DNA of 64,000 nucleotides from Zonotrichia leucophrys gambelii (taxonomy: Eukaryota > Chordata > Aves > Passeriformes > Passerellidae), in assembly GCF_028769735.1 (NCBI RefSeq), contig NC_088171.1:139459917-139523916 (forward strand), in the 5' to 3' direction. This document shows positions 38,471 through 52,165 of this stretch, in pieces. The notes beneath the pieces are model-generated. The model searched no databases. It worked only from the letters and a program-made list of their open reading frames with translations, and had not been told where the DNA came from. Numbering within the stretch: the first letter of the stretch is position 1; the number at the start of each line of letters is the position of its first letter. A program made the translations under genes and the position numbers.

Positions 38471-39687
38471 AATTACCTACTTAACTTGATGACAGTTACT
38501 TATTTTTCACTAGATCCATTTAATGATAATTCTGCTCCTTTTTTACCAGACATTCTAGTATGGATTAAGATAAAATTAGGATTAATCCTAATCCTTGCAT
38601 TTATATTTTCTTCCATCCTCTTTTAGACAAAGCTTTTGTCTACAAGTCCTCCTCTGTTGACATTAAGTAGGATTTACTGTTACTAATTCTGGTTACCACT
38701 GTGTGATTACTGATTCTTTTCCTTTCCCCCATGGTACACCAAACTGCTGGATATTCCAATTTTTGCCTGGGGCCTTAGAAGCATTAGCTACACTACTCAG
38801 TCTGTGCAGTCTGAGTAGTCTGTGAAGTCTGATGCCCTCCAGGTCTTAAGTGCCTGTACAGCTATATTTAATTAGTTGTCTGAACTCTGCCTACTATCCT
38901 AACCTGTCTTTTTATCTGCTACACTTTGTACTGTGACTGCTTTCTGGGAGAGACACCCTGTTGCTTTATCTAGCCAGCACTAATCATGAGGTGGTTTCTA
39001 CAGCCAAACAGATACATCTAGGGACCACAAACATCTGCTCAGGCTCTCTGATAAGCTCAGCCCCTCTTTCCCTGCATTGATTATGACTACAGATAGCATT
39101 TGCTGAGACGAGTGCTATGGGCAATAATTTGTCCCAGAGCTCATAGAAGATATAAGTTCAAGATTCACCTTATTGCTTGTAAATGAAAGTCTTAATTATT
39201 AAACTATCTTTCCACTTCATCCTGTATTGTTTCCGATCTTTGTGTTCTTTTGCTAGTCTTTATTATTTCCTACTTTTTCAACAAATTGTACTCAATTTAA
39301 AGAGACAATAACTTCCTTAGAGTCTTTTGAGTCATTAGCCAAACCCTTTCAATGATTATTGGAACACAATAAGGCTAAAAATATTGTAACTTTTAATAGT
39401 ATTCACATCCTTGGTTAGTTTCCCAGGATACACTTAGTTTTCATTGTTCCATGCTCACTTGTTTAATTCACTCACTGCTTCACTGACATGTAACAACAGT
39501 CACAGACAGAAACTCCAACAATACCCTTGTGTCTGAGATGTGAATATATTGCTGTATACTTTTGTCTAGTAAAAGAAATGTTCCAGCAGAATGTGAATAG
39601 CTTTTGTGCAAAATTTGAGGTGGTAAAAAACCCACAATATTCAGGCCACGATACTGTAACAGAGACCACAAATTTTAGTTTTGGACT
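38471..39687. other. Unique AT-rich DNA with a 9-base repeat
   Basis: No gene or known transposon recognised. The only internal structure is the AGTCTGNNN repeat listed separately. Confidence 0.55.
38792..38834. repeat. Four 9-base AGTCTGNNN units overlapping an inverted repeat
   Basis: AGTCTG recurs exactly every nine bases at 38799, 38808, 38817 and 38826. The same spot carries the inverted repeat ACTACTCAG (38792-38800) and CTGAGTAGT (38811-38819) with a 10-base loop. Confidence 0.9.
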
Positions 39688-39882
39688 TGCTCCAGCAGTT
39701 CCATGTCCTTTTTATGTTGGGGACAGCAGAACTGGATGCAGCACTCCAGGTGGGGTGTCACAAAAGCAGACTAGAGGGGCAGAATCACCTCCCTTGACCT
39801 ATTGGCTGTGTTCCTATTGATGCACCCCAGAATACAGCTGGTTTTCTGGGCTGTAAGTGCACATTGCCAGCTCCTGTCAATT
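39688..39882 (-). mobile_element. CR1 LINE internal fragment
   Basis: On the plus strand: GTCCTTTTTATGTTGGGGAC, CTGGATGCAGCACTCCAGGT, GGGGCAGAATCACCTCCCTT and TGGTTTTCTGGGCTGTAAGT. This is the reverse complement of a CR1 segment that normally lies a few hundred bases upstream of the 3' end. The 3' end itself is missing on the left side, so the fragment was cut by a later deletion. No coding capacity. Confidence 0.92.
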
Positions 39883-42800
39883 TCCGTCAGCCAAAAGACA
39901 ACCAAGAAACTAAAAGATAGAGCCAGTAACAATTCTATGACCCTGGGTCACAAATTGAGCTGCTGAAGCAGAAAGAATATGGGGTACCTAGCAGCACTAG
40001 AAAACTTTCAGATCACTAAGCAAGATGTTAGTCACTCAAGAAAAAAATATATAAAGTACAGGCTCCGTTTTTCTTGCCTTAGTTTAAAAAATATATGTAG
40101 GAATGTGGAGAGGAAAGTACAAATAGTTGTATACTATAAGCAGCTTATTGGAAAATCTTGAGACAATGGGTAAAGAGATTTGGTCATATATCCTATTTAG
40201 TAGTAAAATATATTTTGTTTCTTTGAGATTATAATACTGTTCAATATCTACAGGGTTGTAGTTGAGGAACAAACAGATTTCAATGTATTTCTTTTTGTCT
40301 TAAATGCTCGGATGATTTCCTGCCTGGTTTTATTTTTCCTTGTGCAGGTGTAAATTGTTTTTTCAAAATGAGTATGATAAATTTCCAGTTCCAATTAGAA
40401 ATGTGTTATATTTATCCTAAGGAAGTAACAGGACTCCAATAAGAGTACAATAACACAGAATCAGGGCCCTCTGGGATATAATGAATTGTAGGACAAATAA
40501 GGTCTAATGCTGCACACTATACATGGAAATCTACTCTTTACCAATCTCTCCACTTTTACAATTAACTAGCTGAGCAAAGTAAAGAATCCTCCAGAATGAA
40601 AAATACATTTTTTTACAAAATTACTGATCTTCCATCAGTAGAAGAATACTTAGAAACACCATGTCAGATTGCAAATAACAACACCTTATGGACCTATGAG
40701 TAGAAATGCAATAACAGAGAAAACTGATTCCCCAGGTTTCTTCATGAGAAAGGCCAGAAAACAGGCAGAAAAATGAGCAGAAAACCGCCCAATGACATAA
40801 AGTTCTTATCTTAAAGAATTTTCAAGGAAATGGTGGAATTTGGTACCTTATGTCTTGTGCCTTGCCTGTTCCAAATGACAATTCACTATTGCTGTCAGGA
40901 CACACACCAGAAATCTTCTAGCCTAGAGGCCATCTACAGTCTTAAGACTGATTCCCTTTTTCCACAAGACAGATAAATCATCTCTGATATCACAAATATG
41001 CACAATTTCTATATTTTTCTGAATAATGTAATCTGAAATGAGAATATCTTCATCAAAGAGCACTGAGATATTCTGGTTCTGATTACAGTACTGCCTGAGA
41101 TATAGTGGGAGATACACGTTCATCACCCCTAAACGACTTCTCATGAAGCCAATTCAATTTACTACGGAGGTTCACCTTCACCTGTGCTAGAGACAAGCTG
41201 AGAAAGTCTAAGTCACACTGACTACCCAACTAAATATCTGTTGACTATAATAGGAGCTTAAACAGGTGGCTTACCTGCACATGTGGAAACATGGATTTTA
41301 TTGTCTTAGGTCCCAGAATGGACTTCTAGAAAGGCAAGAAAAGTAAAACCCTGCGAATTTTTTAACCTGGCATCACATGATGATTAAGCGTAAATTTCAG
41401 AAATTTATTTACATGTTATTATATTATATTTCTATTACTTTTATTTTTACTTGTTGTATTTAGTAATTTATTTGTTCAATACAAATATAACCTTCCATAA
41501 TTTACTGTAATAGAACTGAATGCCACTTTGAATGACTGTCCTGAATTTTATTTTTTCATTAAATTAATTAAACCGTAGAAGGTCCATTATTCGAAGGTGC
41601 TAAACTGAAACCACACTAGTAGCTCACAACAGATTTGAGTGAGATTCTATATCTAAACCCCATAATTTTCTCACTGTTTGAAACAGTAGTGAAACTAGTA
41701 CAGGATGTCAAAGGAGAAGTATGCAAATGAGTGAAAATATATCCTCTGAAGGCCTCTGTACTATTTTTATTTCTTCCTGCTAGGGGCTGCAATCAAACAA
41801 TGCACAATGAATATTCATTATGGAGCTGAGTAATCGATTCTATTATTTGCTTTTATACACTTCACAAAACTAAGTTCAGAAGAGAAAGACACATCTGGTT
41901 GGATGCTGAAGCAAAGACTCTCTGACTCTTTCACTTCCAGAATGCTGACAGAGACAGTATTCAGGAAATGAAATGAATTCCTCAAGAGTTCAAAAACTAA
42001 CATGAAAGACCATTTTTGCTGTTGTAAATAACTTACTTATTTTGCTGACAGCAATATAAACGTGCATATTTATGTTATCAAATGTGTGATTCTTAATAAT
42101 TTGCTTTAAGAGGGACTAGGCTTCATTCTATATATGGGATATTCTCTATAAAATGCCCGGATCTACATAATCTTCAAGTTATTTTTATTTACACTTTCAT
42201 GTTACTCTTACATAACAGTTATCACTTTAATGAAAATTGATATGAACTAAGTCTTGGGAGGTTTATGAAAAAAAAAAAGTTTAGTAAAAGATTATATATA
42301 AATTGTGTTTCAGTCTGGCAAGAAGCTGAAAGACAGAAAGAGACAATTTTGTTTTATTCCTAGGTTGCATCATTCCTACCATGTGAATGACTTCTTTTTC
42401 ATGTTCTTGTAGCTGTGAACAAAACTGTCAAGGGAAATCGTCTTAAACATGTTGCTTATCCAAACGTACAAAAACTTCTCAAACCTTCTTTAGCTTTACA
42501 GGTCTAATGGGAGTAGAAATCTTTCAAAATGTTATTTTCCACCTGTGTTCTCTAACTTTTAGAATATTAATCCAAATCCCAGTGTGCTTGCATTGCTGCA
42601 ATGCCAGTGTAATTTTAAAAGTTTTCTGTTCAGAATGATTTAGAGTATATAGCTTCCCTCACTGTTTTATGTTATAGACAGTAATAAAGGCAATGCATGT
42701 GGCTCCTTTGTTTAATAGAAAACAGGTATTATTAATTCATGATCTGTAATACTAAGCTGAAACCTTATAAACTCACAACAGAAAAGACCAGTGTTAACAA

Positions 42801-44824
42801 ATATTTACACTAAAATTATTAGGTGATTCATAACAGTGCATACAGAATTTGATTGGTATTTCCTCCTATAGATAAGACAACACAGCAAATAATTAAGAAT
42901 ACTTAGAAACACCACTTCCACAATTTAAGAATGATTCATGACATTCTTTGTCTTACTGGAAACAACTTCTGAATATAAATGTTCTAATTTCTGCTTAATC
43001 AACAAAGGGTTCCACAACACACACACAATGTTACAGACATTTTTCAAGTTTATCTCTTCATGAACTTATGTGCCTTTGTAGAAAAATCTAGAAAACAATC
43101 TGTTGAAAGCAGCAATTTAAACAGTGATATGAATTTCAGAAGAAAATTTATTTCTAAGAATTGACTTTTGTGTTCCCATCAAAGAATTTTGTTTCCTTGT
43201 TTTTTTTTTCCCCTTTCTTTGAATGCAGACCACTCTTACACGTTCTTAACTTTGGCAGCGGTTAATTTTCAGATGTTTTCAAAATGTGAGCAATGCAGTG
43301 TAACCAGTATTTCTCTGCAGTCTGGTCAATAGCATATATGAAATTTGTAGATGGGGAAGAAAGAAAACAGTCACCAGAGACTACACAGTCTTGGTTTATT
43401 GTGTGGAGTGGGAGCTCTTTTTTTAAAAAGCAGTTTTTGCGCTAATTTTTCAGGTTTCTGTCTCCGACCAACAGGGAAATACAAAAGCTACTGGAAATGC
43501 TATCTCTTGAACAATGACTAAATGCATTTAGAGTTTAGTCCCAACACATAAGTAATAGGTATTTGAGCCTTTTCTCCCATTTTTTATAACGGCAGTGAAA
43601 TTGTGTGATCAAAAGCAAAAGTAATTTTAACAACATAATACAAAAGATGCAGGCAATTTGGTTCAGTATCAGATAAACATTTACTTTGGGTATCCATGAA
43701 AATCAGAGGAATTGCTATTTGTGAGTCTTGGCCTGGGACGTGCTTAATCAGCCAGAATTTTCTATTAATGACTTCTGAATAGTCGTGACAAAACTAATTA
43801 CTTTAAAGAGTTTTGGCAGGATAAGACATGACATTTTATAATGGTAAATAATATCTCTCCTTCTCAATATGCATTACTGCTGTGCTGTGTGCAGTGCATA
43901 TGAAAAAGGAATGGGCTATGCATTAAGTTCATCAATTAAGAATTCTAATGAAGGGGTTTTTCACAGTTCTGAGGTCTTCTAGCTATTCTTAACAAGAAAT
44001 GTATAGTATTAATCTCATAGTCTCATGTCTGGGGTTTTTTGCGTTTTTTGTGGCTGGATCTTTTCTTGTTTAGTTAGTTTTTAACTAAAGTAGAGGTGAA
44101 TCCAAGGAGAGCAACAATGGATTAGAGAATAAAGCACTGTTCAGGATTTGTTGCAAGACTATTACAGGCTGTTCATCTTAGCTTTACCTCTCACTTGGGT
44201 ACAAATTCTTCAAGGTCACCTTCTTTGCTTTTAAATACAACATAAATCAAATTATTAGCCTTGGTGTACAAATACATTCCTGAGGATTAGAAAAAGGCAT
44301 ATGGATCATGTTCCTTAGGATTGTTTTCCTTAAATCCTCAGTGATTTTTCTCCCAGCCTGTATTTAAAGGATATCAGCATTTACTTTATATTATCTAGTC
44401 ATATTTCTGAGTTGAGTTGGGAGAGTAAACACTTAGTAAAAGGTAGAATTTGAATGGATTTGCAATTTGTTATGGTATCACTTGACATTTCCAAGCTATG
44501 GTATATGATACATTAAATAACAGCTATGTTAAAAATTATTATTGTACAGAGAAGATTTTTTACAAGAATCACAAGTGCTGAGTTCCCTTCTTGAATTTAA
44601 GTTGCTACAACATGTTATTTCCTCTTTTGTAATGATAATGGGCAATTTTCATGCTAGAATTGTAAAACATTTTAGAACTATGCACAGCATATAATTGATG
44701 TGAGATAATATAATGTTCTAGGAATGCAAAAACAGGGAAACCTTTTGTAGGCTGCTGTTTAGGTTCCAAGCTAACCAAAACCAAAAAACTGCAATACTTA
44801 CAGTATTGTTCTTTTGTATTTGTA
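39883..44824. other. Unique AT-rich DNA, no gene seen
   Basis: Almost 5 kb without recognised repeats. It has an octamer at 41721-41728 and an imperfect hairpin at 43867-43901 flanked by ATGCAT/GCATAT motifs. Open frames are 60-73 residues and look like chance. Confidence 0.6.
43867..43901. repeat. Imperfect hairpin with TATGCAT ends
   Basis: The left arm ATATGCATTACTGC pairs with the right arm GCAGTGCATAT around a TGTGCTGTGT loop, leaving a three-base bulge (TTA) in the left arm. Both ends carry half-octamer-like TATGCA/TGCATA sequence. Confidence 0.75.
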
Positions 44825-45030
44825 GGTAGAAGAGTGTTGACAACACAGCAGTGTCTTGGCTGGTGCTGAGCTGTACTCACAGAGCGCCAGGGCTGTGTCC
44901 CCATCAGTCTCTCCCCAGCAAAGAGAGGCTGGGCTGGAGCAGAGAATGGGAAGGGACACTGCTGGGACTGCTTACCCAAACTGACCAAAGCGATATTTCA
45001 TACCTATGACATCTATGCAATAGAAGCCAT
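44825..45030 (+). mobile_element. ERV-derived LTR fragment, family B
   Basis: The block GAGTGTTGACAACACAGCAG, then GCTGTGTCCCCATCAG, then CAAACTGACCAAAGCGATAT and TTCATACCTATGACATC, follows the order of an avian LTR family I recognise (TGTTGACAACAC near the 5' half; CTGACCAAAGGGATATTCCA before the promoter region). Only about 200 bases remain, without the 3' half or a poly(A) signal. The 127-residue minus-strand frame over it is a by-product. The family name is left open. Confidence 0.65.
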
Positions 45031-48000
45031 GACAGGGGAAAATGTTCTGAAGATGTTTCTTCCAAAACAACCCTAAAAGTCCCCTACTTTCCCTCAGCGT
45101 ATTTTCAATCACATCCATTGTTCATGCATGATTTTCTTTTTTCCTTAGAATTCAGTTCATTAGAATTTATTCATTTTTTTTCTCTATGTTTTCCTGAAGA
45201 GTTTCTACTTCAAAAACAGTCCAAGACACTTATATTAGATTCAATTTTTAAATATCTGTCTTCTGAAATCAGTCAAAACTTACAAATCTAATTTGTCCTA
45301 ATATGATACTTTTAGCAGACTACTTTATTTTGTTCTTTCTTAGGCTAAGATGCCTTGACTCATGTCTGATTGTTCCAAGGTTCTGCTCAAATTTGTTATT
45401 TTACAGTAGAAGACCATTCAAAGAAAAAAATAGCACTACTAAATTCAATGTTGCTGTAATTTTCCTCATTAAAAGGCAGTGTTTTGCCACTAGCCTTTGT
45501 AATGTCTAACCATCAACTATTATTAAAAGATCAGTCAATTGTTTGAAATTCATTATGAAAGCATTTTTCAAATGGCATTGTTAATTGAATTTGACATTAG
45601 ATGTACTTTAGGGTGAGGTAATAAAACTTTACATGCTATTGATACTGATTAGTCACATGTATGCTTAACTTGGTAATTTTTAGAACAAAATATAACAGTA
45701 TTTAAACATATTTAAGACAATTCTCATTTTTCATTTTACAAATTCTTTTTCACTTGAATATAAACTCAAAAGGTTGGAATTTACATTTTTAAACTGGTTC
45801 TTTGTTATGTTAAGTTATTTAAATGCAAGCTATCTAATAAGGCATGCTATGGTCCCTCTGACCTAGAACTATCTCTACATGAAAAAAAATAAAAGAAACA
45901 AAAATCAAAGAAAATAAAATTAACTGGAAGAGGAAATCTGAGCTTTTCTCAGTTTTAGATCCTGGCCCACAAAGTAAGGCCTTCTGTCCTTTTTTTTGCC
46001 TGAAGATTTCTTACATTCTGAAAAGTCTTCCTTTTACATTACAGAACATCATTAAGGATAATTGTCTTTCCATTTTGCTTGCAAACATGAAAAGTGTTTC
46101 TGATACAATATTCCACGTATATTTTCTTGGTCTGAGAGTGACCTTGTCTATGACACTGTATGAGAGAATCAAGGATTCATCTCAATTTTAGTAAAATGAA
46201 GGTTGAGTCCTCCTCTAAGCAGTGTATCTTGGTTCCCAAGTCCCCGTGGAATGAGGAGAGGACAATGTTTTCTATCCCTCATGCACAGCAGTAGAACAAG
46301 GAACCTCATTCTTCCATAAAACACAGAGGATCACTTCTGCTCACTTCTTCCAGTCATCTTTTGTGACATTGGAAATCTATGGCAGGAGTGGCAAGTTAAG
46401 CCCATCTGTGGAATCCCAAGTGAAAGAGAGCTGGAAGTACTAGATCCTGTTTGTAAAGAATAGAATAAATTGAGCAAACAAACCTTTGTTCATAAGAGAC
46501 ATAGCTCGGAAAGAGTCCACAGAAAAATTAAAAATGTAAATCTGAAGTGTATTTACTTTTTAAAGATAGCACTTCTCTCAATATTGTAACAGGTACTATA
46601 GTTTATATTCAAAATATGCTGCTCATAAATAACAGTAAAAGTCTTGCACTCCCTCCTAAGGGCTTTTTCTAGTCATTTAAGGGAAAAAACTTAAGTATAT
46701 GCTGAATAATCTCACTTTCCCTTCTTTATCCTATTAAAAACTATCATTTCTTCAATTTTTTTTTTTGCTCTATTTTCTGCCTTCTGTGTTTATGTTTGGA
46801 AAAGCCCTCATTTATGCTGGAAATTTTCACCATAGTTCTATTTCAGTATAGTTTATTTCTCAAACTATCCTAAAAAATTTTCCCACTTATTTTTATAGAT
46901 GTCTCATTTTTCTTCTTCTCAAAACTCAGCAAAGCAATTACAAAATAGAGTAAGTTCTATGAAAAGGTACTTGTAGTTTAACACCAGTCAAGTACTAGGA
47001 CAAAAATTAAGTCCATCCCAGCCAAAAGCAGGAGTGCAATGTAAAAGAATTAGAAATTTTGGGCATTGATACCCTACAGCCTACAGTAAATGGTGATGGT
47101 AAATATTATTTCAATCTCAGTATAGTAGCAATGTAAAGAAGTTATATTGCTTAATTTTGTGGAGGACAGATCAGTTACACATAATGAAACCAATCACAAT
47201 TTAACAGATTTAGGGAATACACATTCATAACATCACAACTGTCTTTCCCAACAAATCAGTAGTTATGAATATTCATGTAGTGAATATAAAGGCTCTTTTA
47301 TTTACAATTGGAAATGTACAGGTAACAAGATGTCCACTGGAGAAAAACAAAAAACTGAAAAACAACAAAACAAACCCCAAACCAAACCCTGTTTTTCTGT
47401 AACTTGTAAATTCTCCAAACACTGGACTTGAAATTTTTAATCAGGAAATCTTTTTCCATTACTATTGTTATAATAATTAAAATTCTACTAGACTTTCAAT
47501 TGTACATCTCAGTTTAATCTGTTTATTACTTGGCTCTAGGATCTTTTCTCTACTCTAAGTCTTATTCTGCCAGAACATAACTCTTGGATGTTTATATGTA
47601 GAAATTATAGATAATAATCTGTTATGATATTATGAATGAAAATTTAATTTTCAGTTTAATAAAGATTTAGTTTATATTTTTAGATGTGATGCACATTCAT
47701 GTGATGCGTACCTGTTGTTCCAGTGAAGCGAAGATCAACGACCATGAACATTAACACAATCATCCCATTGTAAGTCTAATATTAAAACACAAAGAATTTT
47801 TGTAGGAATAAAAACCTAAGTACAGTCAAATTATTTAGTACTATATCAGCAAATTTCATACATTTTCATGCTCACCTTGATCACTCCTCCTGATTAAGGA
47901 CAAAATAATTTAAAATTTACCAAAATATTCATTTTACTGACAGTGACTCGTAGTTGCAAGGACATTCACAGTCGCGGGATGAGCTCTGTGAAACATTTCC

Positions 48001-48360
48001 TTGGAAGAAATGCTGACACATTTGGACAGCCTCATACACTGGCAGGCCTTATTCAGTCCTGTTTGCAGTGCTCAGCTTCTCTTTTAGGGGTGATAATGGC
48101 CAAGGTAGTTGAAGAGAAAAATGCTTTTGTGCCATGTGTAAGAACAAATTAAACATTAATCTGTGTATAAATTACTTTAGGATCACAGACAAGGTCTCCA
48201 ATGTTTTGCCCACTGGGAGGTTATCTGACTTTTAATTAATCTGATGATTCTCCTCCCTTAACTTTCAGTTCAGTTCAAACTTCTGTTTGCTACTATGACA
48301 CAGTAGTGATGTTGAGTTTCTGATTCTCTGTACTCTCATTTAATCTTTAAACTCAAATAT
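45031..48360. other. Unique AT-rich DNA, no gene seen
   Basis: No repeat family recognised. A 69-residue plus-strand frame at 47.94-48.15 kb lies in slightly GC-richer sequence but has no known motif. Confidence 0.6.
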
Positions 48361-48634
48361 ATCACAGAATCATGGAATAAGCTCTGTGGGAAGGGACACT
48401 CAAGGGTCATTGAGTTGAACCCCTAGCCCTGCATAGGACCATACGCAAGAGTCACACCATGTGCCTGAGAGTACTGTCCAAATGTCTCAGGCTTGGTGCT
48501 GCGACCACTTCCCTGGGAGCCTGTTCCTCTGGGGTGAAAAACCTTTTCCTAATATCCAACCTAAACCTCCCCCGGCACAACTCCAGGCCATTCCTTTGGG
48601 TTCTGTTCCTGGTCACTGCAGAGAAGGGATCAAT
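48361..48634 (-). mobile_element. CR1 LINE 3' end with tail
   Basis: On the plus strand it opens with the reversed tail ATCACAGAATCATGGAATAA and runs through GAAGGGACACTCAAGGGTCA, AAGAGTCACACCATGTGCCT, GAGCCTGTTCCTCTGGGGTG and CTAATATCCAACCTAAACCT to GTCACTGCAGAGAAGGGATC. This matches the 3' end of a CR1 subfamily read in reverse. It is 5' truncated to about 275 bases. The short frames on both strands through it are not genes. Confidence 0.94.
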
Positions 48635-51600
48635 TATTTGCCACAAGACTGCTTCTTCAAATGTTATAAATAGAATAGCAGTTAGTGTTTCTCTGAAATA
48701 TTACTAAAAAGCAAAAGAAAATAACTTACTGTGCTGTATATATACCAGGTAAAATAATACCCTTTTATCAAAATCAGCTTTTTAATAGATATAGAGTTTA
48801 AAACTTCTGTCCACAAAAGTGTACACCAGAAAACTACAAAGAATTGAGAGTGCAACTCAAATGTATGCACAATTATTAAGCTTAGAAAGAGATTTTGTGA
48901 AACTAGTTTTGTGACTCTACTTGTAGCATCAGAGAAAAAAGAAGACTGGAATATGTGAGGTATGTCAAAGATTTTCCCATTCCAGTATTTTGGATCTCCA
49001 TATTTTATACCAATTAAATTTTGCACAAGGGAAGATCAGACTCAAATCCCAAGTGGGAAATTCACATGTTTTAACTGAAGGTTTAATACCTTTATACTTT
49101 CTGATTATGAGTGGTATGGCACCTCCAGCCTAGATAATTCACTTTGTGTATGCAATCATCTGCTGCTTTGGCCTTTTCCTGGGAAGACCAGTCCTTTTCA
49201 TGCACCATACCCTGGCAAAGACCCCAAGCACTGTGTGGGTCTGCAACTCAGCTTCCCTACTTTAAAAAAGCTCTACTACTGAGTTACCAAGTCATCTCTG
49301 GAAACTGTTCCCTCCTTTGGAACATAAGAGTTCTTTGATTTGTAAAGCAGTTATGATTATAATGGGTACCAAAGTATGTATATATTTGTACATGTGTATG
49401 TGTGGTTTTGCTTTTGTATGTGTAGAAAATATGCAGCAATCATTAGTATGATTCTTATTTTTTAGTAATTCACTCAGACAAGAAATGTATAAGACATGTC
49501 TTAGTAAAGATATTTTAGTAGGGAAAATGAACTCACCTGCTAGAAAAGCTAAAATAAAACAGCAAGCATGATATGAAGCACATAGAAAAGCAATGATGGC
49601 TGGAACTTAAGCAAAAAAAGAAGCAGTTTAAGTGTGCACACCAATATGTGTGAGCTTAGGCATGAAGTTTTAGAGGATTTAGAAGAGAGTGACAGAGAAT
49701 TAAATTTTGGGAAGTGAGTAAAGACTTCTAGCAGTCAGATTTGCTGGCACTCATGCTGATCTTCCCAAGCACACAATATTCAGAAACCATTTCCTATACC
49801 TGTTCCTTACTTGGAAGTCTGGTCAGATTAACTATGAGCTAAAGTTTATGCTCTCAAGCAGCCCCGGGGCTTAGCTTCCAGCAATCCTTTATAGTTAGCA
49901 CATTAGTCATCTTCAACTGGAGATGAACTTGAAAAATAGCTGAAATATCTTCCAAATACCAGCCAGATGTAGAACTGCCACAGGTTTTACTCATGGGAAA
50001 ATGTCACTGTGTCTGTTAATCAACATTTTATTTCAGCTGAATCTCTTTTGACAACAGTGTTTCTGAGGACAGTATTCAGGCATGATATGAGAAACTCAAT
50101 AGCATCTCACTGCAGGTGTGCAGGTTATGCCATGTCATATGTGACCTCAGCCAGCCAAGTGCAACATTTTCGTCTTGTGCCTCCCTTTCATAAATTCCAA
50201 CTTTCTCCAAACTGCTTTCATCTTTCTCTAAATTTCATTTCTTTAGACAGAAATAGTTTTTAGACTTACTTTATCAGTACCCCAATGTGTTTACATGCCA
50301 GAAAGAAATAGCATAAAAATAAATTCTATTCATCAGTGACAGGCAAATATTTTAATTTTAATTTGTTTTGACAGGACTTAGTTTGCCATAGGTAATACAC
50401 ATTTACAAGTTATATTTTATTAGTGCATCACAACATGTTACAATGAATTACAATTTGTCATATAGTATTATGTTGTATCTGAGAGGGCATTGCTTCTATC
50501 TAAACACATCAAGAAGTTAGCAAACTAGTGGGAATTTTATGTGCTTTCTGGATCTTCAGCTCTTAAAAGATGGGGGAGTTTGTTGTTGGTCAACTGAACA
50601 GATAATTGTTAATGCATGCTTTGGCACCAAGTACTAAAATCTATTGACTGAAATTTTAGATTTTTTTTTTCTAATTATACTCTGGCTTTTAAAAATTCAA
50701 TTAACAAGCTTTAATGCAACATAGAAACTCCAACATGCAGAATCCACTAGTGGCCTAATCCTGTGCCATTTAAGTAATCAGGGACCTTGTCACCACCTTC
50801 AGCTTTTTGTTCCCTATCTATAAAGTGTTCAAGCTCAGGTGATGTTTGAAGTGCAATGCATTCTAAGCAATGTTTGCTCTGACTGTTTCATGGAGTACCA
50901 TGATAGGATTGCAATGCTAACTGAAATCTTGTGCATACTGAGGAAAAGGAATTAGGAAGGATAAATTAGACATGTTTTCAGGAAATGGTGGAAGCACGCT
51001 GATCTGATGATTCCTTATACAGTCATCTGCATATTTGAAGCAGAGGTAAAATCTCATGAGACTTAGAAGAAATGATTATTCTATGCAAATATTTGTTACA
51101 GCATGCATGGGACTGACAAGCATCCCACAGTATTAGATTTCTCATTTTAGCCTAATAAAAACATAGAATTAAAAAAAGATAAAATAAAAAGCTTGTACTA
51201 AGAAATTAATGGACTAACATATGATTAGACACACAATTGAACATTTAAATACTTGTTTAACAAAATCTTTTTTCATAGATGCAGTTCTCTGATGCTTTAG
51301 TAAGAGCTTAAATGAATATATACCTTACAAAATGTTCATCTAGATATGAACTCTCATTCTGAATTTATATATTATTTTGTTGCAAATAGTTGTAATCTAA
51401 TTAACTACTGTTTAGTATTTCCTATTAGCACTTGTTGCTAAGGGTTTCATATTGGCTTACAATAATATTTTCCCAGAAAATATTAAATGCACATAAACTA
51501 TGCATATTAATTTTTTATAAATTATATATATTAAAATCTATACATATGAAGAACATAAAAACTTAACTCTGTCATTCAGGAAAATTACATCAGAATCACA

Positions 51601-51924
51601 ACAATTTAACCTGTCTCCATCTTTACAAAAATATATTTGCATTCATTTTAAGGTATCTTTTTTCATTATGATATATTAAGAATGTCTTCTTGACCCAACA
51701 CCTAGGTGATCTCCAGCACCACTGTTAAGGTTATAGAAAACTGCTAAAACTCTTTCAGTGTAATTTTTGAAGAAGGGATTTAACAAATGTTTACTGAAAT
51801 ATATGTCTAAGTGATTTTGTGTTAATCTGCATGACCTGTCAACATTAATTTAATAATTTCATCGTGTTCTCTTTTATATTCATGGTGTTGTTAAAACCCT
51901 GCATTTTTTTTTTTTTCTTGTTAG
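48635..51924. other. Unique AT-rich DNA, no gene seen
   Basis: No transposon recognised. A 12-base GC palindrome AGCCCCGGGGCT lies at 49860-49871, and octamers lie at 51083-51090 and, on the minus strand, 51635-51642. Confidence 0.6.
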
Positions 51925-52165
51925 TGGTATGGGTTGACTTTGGCTGTTAACCACTCTCTCACTTCCCCTCCTCTGCAGCACAGCAGAGAACATAAGATCA
52001 AAAACTCATGGATTAAGATGAAGTCAGTTTAATGAAGAAAATCAAGGCTACATGGAGAAGTGAAGCAAAGCAAGAAGATTTATTATTTATGTGCAATCCT
52101 CATGCAATATCTAATGTCCAGCCTGTTCCTGGGGAGTAGATGCTCTATATGTACCTTGTCATGTT
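51925..52165 (-). mobile_element. ERV-derived LTR 3'-half fragment, family B
   Basis: On the plus strand: GGTATGGGTTGACTTTGGCT, CCACTCTCTCACTTCCCCTC, AAAAACTCATGGATTAAGAT, GCAAAGCAAGAAGATTTATT and ATGTCCAGCCTGTTCCTGGG. This is the reverse complement of the 3' half of an avian LTR family (consensus memory: AAACTCGTGGGTCAAGATAAAG and GATGTCCAGCCACTTCCTGGG). On the minus strand an AATAAATC poly(A)-signal context falls near 52080. It probably belongs to the same family as the fragment at 44.8 kb, which keeps the other half, so they do not overlap. Confidence 0.62.
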
